A stretch of DNA of 64,000 nt from an uncultured Oscillospiraceae bacterium (lineage in GTDB: Bacteria > Bacillota > Clostridia > Oscillospirales > Oscillospiraceae), in NCBI GenBank assembly GCA_910579775.1, contig CAJTUE010000003.1, forward strand, positions 145,465 through 209,464, read 5' to 3'. Shown one piece after another: positions 8,055-15,883 of the stretch. The position numbers and the translations under genes were made by a program. Each line of letters starts with the position of its first letter. Position 1 is the first letter of the stretch. The notes beneath the pieces are model-generated. The model ran no database searches and was not told the DNA's origin. It saw only the letters and a program-made list of their open reading frames with translations.

Positions 8055-8816
8055 TTAACCCTCCTTGCGCTGGAGCTGGAGGCGGTCAGCGATCATGGCG
8101 ATGAACTCGGAATTGGTGGGCTTGCCCTTGGCGTTGGAGACGGTGTAGCCAAAATACTTTTGCAGGGTCTCCAGGTCGCCCCGGTCCCAGGCCACCTCTA
8201 TGGCGTGGCGAATGGCCCGCTCTACCCGGCTTGGGGTGGTGCTGAACTTTCGGGCCACGGTGGGATAGAGGACCTTAGTCACCGCGTTGATCACCTCCAT
8301 GTCCTCCACCGCCAGGCGGATGGCCTCCCGTAGGTACTGGTAGCCCTTGATGTGAGCGGGCACGCCGATCTCATGGATGATGGCGGTGACCCGCAGCTCC
8401 AGGCTCTCCTCCCCAGCCCCCAGGACCGCTCCCTGCGGGTCCATGCCCGCGTGGAGCTGGCGGCACCGCTCCAAAACCGTGGCGGGCCGATAGGGCTTGG
8501 GCATGAAGTAATCCGCTCCCAGCGCCTTGGCCTGCTCCACCAGCCCCTCGTGGAGAAAGGCGGAGGTAATGACGACCTGAGGCCTGGGGTCCAGCGCCTC
8601 CAGCCGGCTCAGCACCTCCAGCCCGTCGATCCCCGTCAGCACCAGGTCGGTGACCACCACGTCGGGCCTCTGGGCGCGGGCCAGCCGCACCAGCTCTTCC
8701 CCGTCCCCTGTGCAGCCCACCAGACGGATATCCCCCTCCTGCCGCACCGCCTCCCCAAAGGCGGCCTGCATATCCCGTCCGGCGTCTCCCAGCAACACAA
8801 CGATTTCCTGTCCCAT
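8055..8816 (-). CDS. spo0A: Sporulation master response regulator Spo0A
   Basis: Spo0A commits the cell to sporulation. The 253-residue product has a receiver domain (phospho-acceptor Asp57 in DVVVTD, Lys in MPKPY) and the C-terminal Spo0A DNA-binding domain. That domain's recognition-region text (HEIGVPAHIKGYQYLREA, ARKFSTTPSRVERAIRHA, KGKPTNSEF) is almost diagnostic. I set the start at 8816, where GAGGGAAG precedes ATG; the open frame to 9011 only runs back through the promoter. The usual double acidic residue of the receiver pocket is reduced to GD (10-11). Confidence 0.97.
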   Translation of the reverse strand: MGQEIVVLLGDAGRDMQAAFGEAVRQEGDIRLVGCTGDGEELVRLARAQRPDVVVTDLVLTGIDGLEVLSRLEALDPRPQVVITSAFLHEGLVEQAKALGADYFMPKPYRPATVLERCRQLHAGMDPQGAVLGAGEESLELRVTAIIHEIGVPAHIKGYQYLREAIRLAVEDMEVINAVTKVLYPTVARKFSTTPSRVERAIRHAIEVAWDRGDLETLQKYFGYTVSNAKGKPTNSEFIAMIADRLQLQRKEG

Positions 8817-8896
8817 GTACGCTTCCCTCGTTTCCGGCGACTCTCGCGCCTGCTTTGATTTTATTCCTTTCGTGGCCGTACCACATCGGTGGGTAT

Positions 8897-8925
8897 AATA
8901 TACCATATTTTTACAGCTCCCGCAA
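8897..8925 (-). promoter_or_regulatory. Sigma-A promoter of spo0A
   Basis: Minus strand: TTGCGG (8925-8920), a 17-base spacer, and TATATT (8902-8897), ending about 80 bases before the spo0A ATG. Confidence 0.6.
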
Positions 8926-8954
8926 CCAGGAAGTGGAAATTTCAGGAAAAATCG

Positions 8955-8961
8955 TTCGACA
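8955..8961 (-). promoter_or_regulatory. 0A box (Spo0A binding site)
   Basis: The minus strand reads TGTCGAA, a perfect match to the core 0A box, within TTTTGTCGAACG. It lies 30 bases upstream of the spo0A -35 element, consistent with autoregulation. Binding is inferred. Confidence 0.6.
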
Positions 8962-8983
8962 AAACTCGTCACGCAAAATTTGC

Positions 8984-9024
8984 AAAAACACCGAGAGTCT
9001 TTGCGGCGCAATGGCTCTCGGTGT
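8984..9024 (-). terminator. Terminator of spoVT
   Basis: ACACCGAGAG (8988-8997) and CTCTCGGTGT (9015-9024) form the stem, with an inner TTGCG/CGCAA stem. Read on the minus strand it is followed by a T-run. It separates spoVT from the spo0A promoter. Confidence 0.8.
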
Positions 9025-9036
9025 TTTAAGGCATGT

Positions 9037-9576
9037 TCAGCTCTCCATGTGGCGGCTGAGGAAACCCGCCGCGGTCTGGATCATTTTGGTCTCGGTCTCG
9101 CTGACGGTCTGCGGCTCGTCGGAAACGAAGAGGACGGAGCCCAGCACGTCGCCCCCGGACAGGATGGGGGCGCAGACGGTGATGTGATACTTCTCCACAT
9201 CCCGGCACACCTGCAAGGGAGCGTCCTCCCCCTGGCGGACATAGAGCTGGCGGTTTTCCATCAGCCGCTCCAGGTCCTCGCTGACCCCCCGGTCCATCAG
9301 CTCCCGCTTGGGGGCGCCGGAGACAGCCAGGGTGTTGTCCCGGTCGGTGATCACCGCCACCAGCCCGGAGAGCTTGGCCAGAGTCTCGCACATCTGGCCC
9401 GCAAAGTCGGCCACGCCGCCCATGAGGCTGTACTTCTTGAACACCACCCCGCCGTCCTTGTCGGTAAAAATTTCCAAGGGATCTCCCTCACGGATGCGCA
9501 TCGTGCGGCGGATCTCCTTGGGGATGACGATACGGCCCAGGTCGTCAATGCGTCTTACAACGCCAGTCGCTTTCAT
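9037..9576 (-). CDS. spoVT: Stage V sporulation protein T
   Basis: SpoVT is a forespore transcription factor that tunes sigma-G-dependent genes. From the ATG at 9576 the product is 179 residues, the usual length. The N-terminus is a swapped-hairpin AbrB DNA-binding domain (MKATGVVRRIDDLGRIVIPKE). The C-terminal two thirds form a GAF-like domain (ITDRDNTLAVSG, CAPILSGGDVLGSV). The six extra residues from 9594 are unlikely because GGGAGGTAAG precedes the chosen ATG. Confidence 0.93.
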   Translation of the reverse strand: MKATGVVRRIDDLGRIVIPKEIRRTMRIREGDPLEIFTDKDGGVVFKKYSLMGGVADFAGQMCETLAKLSGLVAVITDRDNTLAVSGAPKRELMDRGVSEDLERLMENRQLYVRQGEDAPLQVCRDVEKYHITVCAPILSGGDVLGSVLFVSDEPQTVSETETKMIQTAAGFLSRHMES

Positions 9577-9617
9577 GATAAACTTACCTCCCACGGTTCT
9601 GTCTCTTTGACAAATCC

Positions 9618-9646
9618 TAGTATTCGCATCTCACCGACGCGTATAC
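9618..9646 (-). promoter_or_regulatory. Sigma-G-like promoter of spoVT
   Basis: The minus strand reads GTATA, 17 bases, AATACTA. The B. subtilis sigma-G consensus is GHATR-17/18-CATWHTA, so only the first base of the -10 differs. spoVT belongs to the sigma-G regulon in B. subtilis. The 170 bases further upstream (9647-9815) show nothing else I can support. Confidence 0.5.
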
Positions 9647-9815
9647 GAAGATTTTCCGTGGGATGATTTGGAAAAACAATGGAGGCATACCGCCAACTTA
9701 TCGCCGGTCACTCGCTGTCTCGTTGCGCGTAGTCCTCGTCCACCGATTTGCTCCAAAGCGCCCTGTCCGTGCTGGCGGAGATGTGAGCTTCTTTAAGCGC
9801 GCATAGCATATCAAG

Positions 9816-9842
9816 AAGGCCGGTCCCGAGGGACCGGCCTTT
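9816..9842. terminator. Terminator downstream of serA
   Basis: AAGGCCGGTCCC and GGGACCGGCCTT (read across 9816-9842) form a strong stem 28 bases after the serA stop. The T tract is weak on the minus strand and better on the plus strand. Confidence 0.7.
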
Positions 9843-9870
9843 TCATCATATTCGGTTTGCTTCCCAGGGC

Positions 9871-11040
9871 TTACCGGGTCAGCACCCGGACGCGCAGGAT
9901 GTTTTCCAGACCGCTGATGTGGGCCACAGCTTCAGGGGAGACGGCGGCGTTCACGTCCACAATGGTATAGGCGTAGTCTCCCTTGGACTTGTTGACCATG
10001 TTTTCCACGTTCACCTTCTCCTGAGAGAGGGCGGAGGTGATGCCAGCAATAATACCGGGACTGTTGCGGTGGAGGATGCAAAGGCGGGTGGTGCCCGACC
10101 AGGGCAGCTCCACAGCGGGGAGGTTCACCGAGTTGACGATGTTGCCGTTTTCCAGATAATCCGCCAGCTGGCGGGCAGCCATAACAGCGCAGTTGTCCTC
10201 GCTCTCGGGGGTGGAGGCCCCCAAGTGAGGCAGACCGGTGACGTTCGGCAGCTTGAGCAGATCGTTGTCGGGGAAGTCGGTGACGTAGGCGGCCACCTTG
10301 CCGCTTTCCAGCGCGGGGATCATCGCCGCCTTGTCCACCAGGCCACCGCGGGCCAGATTGACGATGCGCACGCCGTCCTTCATGGCGGCGATGGCGTCCG
10401 CCCCCACGATACCCTTGGTATGCTCGTTCTGGGGCAGATGGAGGGTAATGTAGTCGCTCTCCTGCCACACCGTCTCCAAGTCCTTGGCCCAGCGAACGGC
10501 ACGGGAGAGGGACAAAGCGGCGTTCACCGACAAAAATGGGTCGTAGCCTACCACATTCATCCCCAGCTTGGTGGCAATGTTGGCCACCTGGACGCCGATG
10601 GCCCCCAGACCGATGACGCCCAGGGTCTTGCCCTGGAGCTCGGGGCCCACGAATTGGCTCTTGCCCTTTTCAATGACGGTGGTGACGTCGGTGCCCTGGG
10701 CAGCTTGGCCGTCCAGCCACTTGTTCCCCGCCGCCACGCCGCGGGAGGCCAGCAGCAGCGCGCAGATGGTCAGTTCCTTGACGGCGTTGGCGTTGGCCCC
10801 GGGGGTGTTGAACACCACGATGCCTGCCTCGGAGCAGCGGTCGATGGGAATGTTGTTGGTACCCGCTCCTGCCCGGGCGATGGACAGCAGGCTCTCGGGC
10901 AGCTCGGCGGAGAGCATATCCGCCGAACGGACCAAAACGCCTTCGGGGGAGGCGGCGGCGTCGGAGACGGTGTAGGTATCGGCGGGTAGCTGATCCAGAC
11001 CAATCTTGGCGATTTTATTTAATGTTTTGATTTGATACAT
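9871..11040 (-). CDS. serA: D-3-phosphoglycerate dehydrogenase
   Basis: SerA oxidises 3-phosphoglycerate to 3-phosphohydroxypyruvate, committing carbon to serine. The 389-residue protein has the NAD loop GLGAIGVQVA, the catalytic Arg in NLARGGLVD and the catalytic His in LPHLGAS. A C-terminal ACT domain (from about 320) is expected to bind serine for feedback control. In place of the usual EEP segment it has DFPDNDLL, a variant I believe occurs in the short Gram-positive form. The ATG overlaps the serC stop by one base. Confidence 0.93.
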   Translation of the reverse strand: MYQIKTLNKIAKIGLDQLPADTYTVSDAAASPEGVLVRSADMLSAELPESLLSIARAGAGTNNIPIDRCSEAGIVVFNTPGANANAVKELTICALLLASRGVAAGNKWLDGQAAQGTDVTTVIEKGKSQFVGPELQGKTLGVIGLGAIGVQVANIATKLGMNVVGYDPFLSVNAALSLSRAVRWAKDLETVWQESDYITLHLPQNEHTKGIVGADAIAAMKDGVRIVNLARGGLVDKAAMIPALESGKVAAYVTDFPDNDLLKLPNVTGLPHLGASTPESEDNCAVMAARQLADYLENGNIVNSVNLPAVELPWSGTTRLCILHRNSPGIIAGITSALSQEKVNVENMVNKSKGDYAYTIVDVNAAVSPEAVAHISGLENILRVRVLTR

Positions 11041-12125
11041 CAGCCATTCTCCTTATCAAACTTGCGAATGAAGTCGCAAAGCTTTTCCACGCCCTCGGTG
11101 GGCATGGCGTTGTAGATGGACGCCCGCATGCCGCCCACCAGGCGGTGGCCCTTCAGGTTGGTGAAGCCCGCCGCCACGCTCTCGGCAATGAACTTGGCGT
11201 CCAGCTCGGGGTCGGCGGTGCGGAAGGTAACGTTCATGTCACTGCGGCTGCCCTGCTGGGCGGCGCAGGTAAAGAGCTTGGAGGAATCGATCACGTCATA
11301 GAGCATCTGGGCCTTGGCGTGCTTGATCTTCTCCATGCCGGGCACGCCGCCCTGCTCCTCCAGCCAGTCCAGCATCAGCCCCAGCATGTAGATGCACCAG
11401 CAGGGGGGCGTGTTGTACATGGAATCCTTGTCGATCATGGTCTTGTAGTTCATCATCAGCGGGGTATAGGGCAGCTCATGGCCCGCCAGGTCCTCCTTGA
11501 TAATGACCACCGTCAGTCCGGCAGGGGCCATGTTCTTCTGGGCCCCGGCGAAGATGATCCCATACCTGCTCACGTCCACCTGACGGGACAAAATGTCCGA
11601 GGACATATCGCACACCAGGGGCACGTCCCCCGTCTCTGGAATGTAGGGCCACTCGGTGCCGAAGATGGTGTTGTTGGCGCAGTAGTAGAAATAGCTGGCG
11701 TCGGGGGACAGGTCCAACCGGTCCTGGGTGGGGATGTAGGTATGGTTCTGGTCCTCGCTGGAGGCGGCCAGGTGGATGTCGCCGTACTTCTTGGCCTCCT
11801 TATAAGCAATGCCGGAGAAATTGCCGGTGACGGCATAGTCCGCCTTGCCCGTCTTGCCAATGAGGTTGAGAGGCACCATAGAAAACTGCCCCGACGCTCC
11901 CGTCTGGAGGAAGAGGATCTTGTACCCCTCGGGGACGTTCATCAGCTTGCGGAGCTTAGCCTGGGTATCGTCAAAAATCTTCTGGAACGCCTTAGAGCGG
12001 TGGGACATCTCCATGACGGACATCCCCGTGCCTTGGTAGTTGGTGATCTCCCTGCCCGCCCGCTCCAGCGCCTCTAAGGGCAGCATGGACGGCCCGGCGG
12101 AAAAGTTGTATACGCGCTCGGACAT
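11040..12125 (-). CDS. serC: Phosphoserine aminotransferase
   Basis: SerC transaminates 3-phosphohydroxypyruvate with glutamate to phosphoserine; it depends on PLP. The 361-residue product begins MSERVYNFSAGPSMLP, the family start. The PLP Lys lies in GAQKNMAPAG, and the C-terminus has LVGGMRASIYNAMP. I chose 12125 over 12149 because GGAGGC lies about 6 bases upstream and the extra eight residues are unlike the family. It is the first gene of a serC-serA operon; phosphoserine phosphatase is not nearby. Confidence 0.95.
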   Translation of the reverse strand: MSERVYNFSAGPSMLPLEALERAGREITNYQGTGMSVMEMSHRSKAFQKIFDDTQAKLRKLMNVPEGYKILFLQTGASGQFSMVPLNLIGKTGKADYAVTGNFSGIAYKEAKKYGDIHLAASSEDQNHTYIPTQDRLDLSPDASYFYYCANNTIFGTEWPYIPETGDVPLVCDMSSDILSRQVDVSRYGIIFAGAQKNMAPAGLTVVIIKEDLAGHELPYTPLMMNYKTMIDKDSMYNTPPCWCIYMLGLMLDWLEEQGGVPGMEKIKHAKAQMLYDVIDSSKLFTCAAQQGSRSDMNVTFRTADPELDAKFIAESVAAGFTNLKGHRLVGGMRASIYNAMPTEGVEKLCDFIRKFDKENG

Positions 12126-12178
12126 AAGTAAGCCTCCTTCATTCGCCAAATTCTTTACTCCGATAAAGTGTCCTCCCT

Positions 12179-12206
12179 ATTATATCACCCCTCGCTCTCC
12201 TGTCAA
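12179..12206 (-). promoter_or_regulatory. Consensus sigma-A promoter of serC-serA
   Basis: The minus strand reads TTGACA, 16 bases, TATAAT, ending about 54 bases before the serC start. Both hexamers are perfect, predicting strong constitutive transcription. No T-box or other recognisable riboswitch lies in the short leader. Confidence 0.8.
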
Positions 12207-12375
12207 GGCAGAGACAAGCTTGTTGCAGTTGATGGACACTTTTTAATATTTTCGTGGACAAAAAGCGGGGTTGATAATCTTATCTTTCCGGGTTTTTCCG
12301 TACGCGCGCCGCATCGTTTCGTTATTATGACCAAGTTGGAACCGTTTCCGTTGTAAGCTTTGATGGTTTTTGAGA
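12207..12375. other. Intergenic stretch without a gene
   Basis: The 169 bases between the divergent serC and HPr-like promoters contain only short chance open frames without ribosome binding sites. No repeat or hairpin stands out. Confidence 0.5.
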
Positions 12376-12405
12376 TTGACGGGACAGGGTGGCGTAGGCT
12401 ACAAT
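12376..12405 (+). promoter_or_regulatory. Promoter of the HPr-like gene
   Basis: TTGACG (12376-12381), an 18-base spacer and TACAAT (12400-12405) give a good sigma-A promoter. Transcription would start near 12412, leaving a leader of about 80 bases. Confidence 0.6.
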
Positions 12406-12411
12406 GTGGGC

Positions 12412-12480
12412 GTCAAGAGAAGAGAGCCTCTTGACCCATGCGGGAAGGTATCCCGCCTAGCAACGCCATGCAAGAAAGGA
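12412..12480 (+). promoter_or_regulatory. Structured 5' leader of the HPr-like gene
   Basis: Two hairpins follow the predicted transcription start: GTCAAGAG/CTCTTGAC and then GCGGGA/TCCCGC. The word CCATGC occurs before and after the second stem, followed by the AGAAAGGA ribosome binding site. It matches no riboswitch core I recognise. Confidence 0.4.
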
Positions 12481-12490
12481 ATGATCTCAA

Positions 12491-12712
12491 ATGGTGAAGG
12501 AACTGGACATTAAGACCCCCGCGCAGGTGCAGAAGATCAATAAGCTGGCTTCCGAGCAGCCTTACGAGGTCTATCTCACCAACGGCACTGTGATGCTGGA
12601 CGCCCGCAGCCTGCTGGGCCTGTTCACTCTGATCGGTCAGCGGGTCTCCGTGGTGGCCGAGGACGATGTGGACCCCAGCCGCTTTGGCAAGCTGGTCCAG
12701 CACATGGCCTAA
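12491..12712 (+). CDS. HPr-like protein lacking the catalytic histidine
   Basis: The 73 residues follow the HPr fold order. VMLDARSLLGLFTL corresponds to the HPr segment around regulatory Ser46 (Ser40 here), and the C-terminal helix is also recognisable. The GxHARP loop carrying the phosphorylated His15 is absent and the N-terminus is about 12 residues shorter. It therefore cannot act as a PTS phosphocarrier. A Crh-like regulatory role, possibly still read by HPr kinase, is an inference. AGAAAGGA precedes the ATG. It is a single-gene transcript ended by the terminator at 12746. Confidence 0.75.
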   Translation: MVKELDIKTPAQVQKINKLASEQPYEVYLTNGTVMLDARSLLGLFTLIGQRVSVVAEDDVDPSRFGKLVQHMA

Positions 12713-12745
12713 TGACGGCGCGCAAGCGCGCCAACCAAAGGTAAC

Positions 12746-12777
12746 GCCCGACAGCTTCCCGCTGTCGGGCTTTTTTG
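12746..12777 (+). terminator. Terminator of the HPr-like gene
   Basis: GCCCGACAGC and GCTGTCGGGC form the stem around TTCC, followed by six T residues. Confidence 0.9.
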
Positions 12778-12808
12778 TCCCCCGGGGCCAAAAAACTCCC
12801 GGCGGGAA

Positions 12809-12837
12809 TTGCTTTTTTTACGGTGCTGTGGTAAACT
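12809..12837 (+). promoter_or_regulatory. Probable promoter of the esterase/ATP-grasp/recG operon
   Basis: TTGCTT, a 17-base spacer and TAAACT, with TG one base before the -10 (extended -10), lie 36 bases before the first esterase gene. Confidence 0.45.
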
Positions 12838-12872
12838 GATTTGAGATTTTCGTGTGGAAAGGACCCTGACCC

Positions 12873-13646
12873 ATGCTGGATATCTTTGACGTCACCTTGC
12901 AAAAGCTTACGCTCGACCAGCCCCGCCGGGCCTACGTCTACGTTCCCGACCTGGCTGCGGAAGATCCCGCCCTCCGCTTCCCTGTGCTCTATATGTTTGA
13001 CGGCCACAACCTGTTTGACGACGCCGAGGCCACCTACGGCAAGAGCTGGGGCCTTTTAGAGTATATGGAGGCCACCCGCACCCCCCTGATCATCGCGGCG
13101 GTGGAGTGCAACCATGACCCCGCCGGAGGGCGGATCATCGAATATTGCCCCTACACCTGCACCATGCCCGACTTTGGCCTCATCAAGGGCAAGGGGAAGG
13201 CTACCATGGACTTCTTCGCCACCGAGTTCAAGCCCTACATAGACGCCAACTATCCCACCCTGCCCGGCCGGGAGCACACCTTTTTGGGGGGCAGCTCTAT
13301 GGGCGGGCTGATGACCCTCTACGGGGTAATGAAGTACAACCAGGTCTTCTCCCGGGGGGCCGCGCTGTCCCCGTCGCTTTGGTTTGGGCAGGAAAAGCTC
13401 TTTTCCATGCTGAAAAACGCCCGGGTGGGAACGGACACGGTGCTCTACATGGACTACGGCCAGCGGGAGATGGGCTTTCACAAGACCATGTTCCACGGTC
13501 TGGCGGAGACAGCGTCCATTTTGCTGGACAAGAAGATCAACCTCACCTGCCGCCTGGTGCCGAACGGCAACCACAACGAGGCCAGCTGGGAAAAGCAGAT
13601 CCCGTTCTTTATCAATACGTTGATGTACGATCTGCCGGAAGCGTGA
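12873..13646 (+). CDS. Alpha/beta-hydrolase of the esterase D / enterochelin-esterase type
   Basis: The 257-residue protein has no signal peptide, so it should be cytoplasmic. YVYVPDL and FPVLYMFDGHN are the family's first strands. The nucleophile elbow GGSSMGG puts the catalytic Ser at 142, and NGNHNEASW near 235 supplies the likely catalytic His. The substrate cannot be told. It opens a co-directional run with a second esterase and an ATP-grasp ligase, suggesting hydrolysis of esters or small conjugates made or used by that ligase. Confidence 0.82.
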   Translation: MLDIFDVTLQKLTLDQPRRAYVYVPDLAAEDPALRFPVLYMFDGHNLFDDAEATYGKSWGLLEYMEATRTPLIIAAVECNHDPAGGRIIEYCPYTCTMPDFGLIKGKGKATMDFFATEFKPYIDANYPTLPGREHTFLGGSSMGGLMTLYGVMKYNQVFSRGAALSPSLWFGQEKLFSMLKNARVGTDTVLYMDYGQREMGFHKTMFHGLAETASILLDKKINLTCRLVPNGNHNEASWEKQIPFFINTLMYDLPEA

Positions 13647-13787
13647 GGGTAGACGCGCAGGCCACGATGGACCGGACCGCACGGCAAAAACAGGCTGGGC
13701 GCAGCCCAGCGGCATTTTGCCAAGGGCCGGGAAGCGGGGTCGTGGCGCGGCCAACCCGAACGTGACACATCGAAGGAGGAAGAGAAG

Positions 13788-14546
13788 ATGGAGGTGCAGT
13801 ATTTCAAACAGTGGTCGGAGGCGCTGGGCCGGGAGATGGAGACCAAGGTCTACGGCCACGGGGGAAAGCCCATGCTCTTTATCCCCTGCCAGGATGGGCG
13901 GTTCTTCGACTTTGAGAACTTCAAGATGACGGACACCTGGGCCCCCTGGATCGACGCGGGGAAGGTAATGGTGTTCACCTTGGACACCATCGACAAGGAG
14001 ACCTGGTCCAACAAGGAGGGCGACCCCGCCTGGCGGTCCGCGCGCCACGAACAGTGGATGCGCTATATTTTCGACGAGCTGGTCCCCTTCATCCGCCAGA
14101 CGGTGAACAAGGCCAATGGCAAGCGAAACGCCAAGCCCAAGGTCCTCGCCTTCGGCTGCTCCCTGGGGGCCACTCACGCCCTCAACCTGTTCCTCCGCCG
14201 CCCCGACCTCTTCGGCGGGGTGCTGGCCCTCAGCGGCATCTACGACGCCTCCTACGGCTTTGACGGCTACATGGACGAAGGGGTCTATCTCAACTCCCCT
14301 GTCCACTTCCTCCCCAACCTCCCTGAGGGTCACCCCACCATCCAGCAGCTGAACCAGGGCAAGGGGATCATCTGCGTGGGCCTGGGCGCCTGGGAGCAGC
14401 CGGAGACCACCCGGAGAGTGGATGAGCTGTGCCGCCAGAAGGGCATCCGCATGTGGGTGGACTACTGGGGCTATGACGTGAACCACGACTGGCCCTGGTG
14501 GCACAAGCAGGCCGCGTACTTTGCGCCGTACTTACTGGAGGACTGA
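13788..14546 (+). CDS. Second esterase-family alpha/beta hydrolase
   Basis: The 252-residue protein belongs to a different esterase branch from its neighbour. MLFIPCQDGRFFDFENF is the N-terminal core, GCSLGA places the nucleophile Ser at 125, and NHDWPWWHKQ near the C-terminus holds the His. AAGGAGGAAGAG precedes the ATG. A 141-base gap separates it from the first esterase, and 38 bases separate it from the ATP-grasp gene. The substrate is unknown. Confidence 0.82.
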   Translation: MEVQYFKQWSEALGREMETKVYGHGGKPMLFIPCQDGRFFDFENFKMTDTWAPWIDAGKVMVFTLDTIDKETWSNKEGDPAWRSARHEQWMRYIFDELVPFIRQTVNKANGKRNAKPKVLAFGCSLGATHALNLFLRRPDLFGGVLALSGIYDASYGFDGYMDEGVYLNSPVHFLPNLPEGHPTIQQLNQGKGIICVGLGAWEQPETTRRVDELCRQKGIRMWVDYWGYDVNHDWPWWHKQAAYFAPYLLED

Positions 14547-14584
14547 CCAACCAACCGGCTCACCAAAGAAAAGAGGTTAACTCC

Positions 14585-15874
14585 ATGAAAAACGCCATTT
14601 TTATCTCCCCCAACTTTCCCACCAACTACTGGCAGTTCTGCCGCGCCCTGAAGGACAACGGCCTCCACGTGCTGGGCATTGGCGACCAGCCCTATGAACA
14701 GCTGGCCAACCATGTGCGCGACAGCCTCACCGAATACTACTGGGTGGACAGTCTGGAGCACACCGAGTCGGTATACCGGGCTGTAGCCTTTTTCATCCAC
14801 AAGTACGGCCGCATCGACTGGCTGGAGAGCAACAACGAATACTGGCTGGAGCGGGACGCCTGGCTGCGCACCCAGTTCCACATCACCTCCGGCTTCCAGG
14901 AGGGCGACATCGACCGCATCAAGTATAAGTCCAAGATGAAGGACTACTACGCCAAGGTGGGCATCCCCACCTGCCGCTGGCGTATGGTGGACGACTTCGA
15001 CGGCTGCATGTCCTTTATCAAGGAGGTGGGCTGGCCGGTGGTGGTGAAGCCGGACAACGGCGTAGGCGCCTCGGACACCCACAAGCTGGAGAGCGAGGAG
15101 GATCTGCGCCGCTTCCTGGGCCAGCGCCGCTCCTGGGTGCCCTATATCATGGAGGAATTTGTCCACGCCGAGGTCAACTCCTACGACGCCATCATCGACT
15201 CCCAGGGCCAGCCCATGTTTGAAACGGGCAACGTCACCCCCATGTCCATTATGGACATCGTCAACAAGCAGGACAACTCCATCTACTACATCGTCAAGGA
15301 CCTGGCCCCCGACGTGCGCAAGGCAGGCCGGGCCGCGGTGAAGGCCTGGGGAGTCAAGAGCCGCTTCATCCACTTTGAGTTCTTCCGCCTCACCCAGGAC
15401 CAGGCGGGCCTGGGCAAGAAGGGGGATGTGGTAGCCCTGGAGGTGAACATGCGCCCCTGCGGCGGCTTCACCCCCGACATGATCAACTTTGCCCACTCCA
15501 CCAATGTCTACAAGATCTGGGCGGATATGATCGCCTTTGACCACAGCGAGACCACCGTAGGCGACCACGTCTTCTGCGCCTTTGCCGGCAGGCGGGACGG
15601 CAAGAATTTCGCTTTGTCCGACGCCCAGCTGCTGGAGAAATACTACCCCGCCATACGGCTGGTGGAGCGCATTCCCGACGCCCTGGCCGACGCCATGGGC
15701 AACCGGATGTATGTGGCGGTGTTCCCCACGCTAGCCAAACTGGAGGCCTTCTACCGGGACGCCCTGGCGGAGGCCAAGCCCGCGCCCGCGAAAAAGGCAG
15801 CGGCCAAGAAGGCCACCGCCAAGAAGGCCACTGCAAAAAAGCCTGCCTCCAAGGCGGCCAAGGCGGAAAAGTAG
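14585..15874 (+). CDS. ATP-grasp ligase with lysine/alanine-rich C-terminal tail
   Basis: The 429-residue protein has an N-terminal Rossmann-like preATP-grasp domain (NAIFISPNFPTNYWQ). An ATP-grasp fold follows (VGWPVVVKPDNGVGAS for nucleotide binding, VPYIMEEFV at the hinge, and ALEVNMRPCGGFTPDM with the metal ligands). Such enzymes ligate a carboxylate to an amine or similar nucleophile. The last 35 residues are repeats of the form AKKA/TAKK, like a histone-H1-type tail. The start at 14585 follows AAAGAGGTTAAC; the frame upstream overlaps the esterase gene. The product of the reaction is not predictable from sequence. Confidence 0.8.
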   Translation: MKNAIFISPNFPTNYWQFCRALKDNGLHVLGIGDQPYEQLANHVRDSLTEYYWVDSLEHTESVYRAVAFFIHKYGRIDWLESNNEYWLERDAWLRTQFHITSGFQEGDIDRIKYKSKMKDYYAKVGIPTCRWRMVDDFDGCMSFIKEVGWPVVVKPDNGVGASDTHKLESEEDLRRFLGQRRSWVPYIMEEFVHAEVNSYDAIIDSQGQPMFETGNVTPMSIMDIVNKQDNSIYYIVKDLAPDVRKAGRAAVKAWGVKSRFIHFEFFRLTQDQAGLGKKGDVVALEVNMRPCGGFTPDMINFAHSTNVYKIWADMIAFDHSETTVGDHVFCAFAGRRDGKNFALSDAQLLEKYYPAIRLVERIPDALADAMGNRMYVAVFPTLAKLEAFYRDALAEAKPAPAKKAAAKKATAKKATAKKPASKAAKAEK

Positions 15875-15883
15875 GGCCGATCC

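Noticed and set aside
9871..11040. SerA as a degenerate enzyme because the usual EEP segment reads DFPDNDLL
   Set aside because: Arg, His and the NAD loop are intact, and this variant is, to my knowledge, common in short Gram-positive SerA proteins.
12126..12206. T-box or SAM-type leader for serC-serA
   Set aside because: The leader is only about 50 bases, with no T-box sequence or specifier stem.
12412..12480. Known riboswitch (ZTP, preQ1, SAM or glnA type) before the HPr-like gene
   Set aside because: The hairpins do not contain the conserved core of any of these classes; kept only as an unnamed structured leader.
13056..14504. A 482-codon minus-strand open frame opposite the esterase genes
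   Set aside because: It is antisense to two genes with catalytic motifs and good starts; composition is that of a shadow frame.
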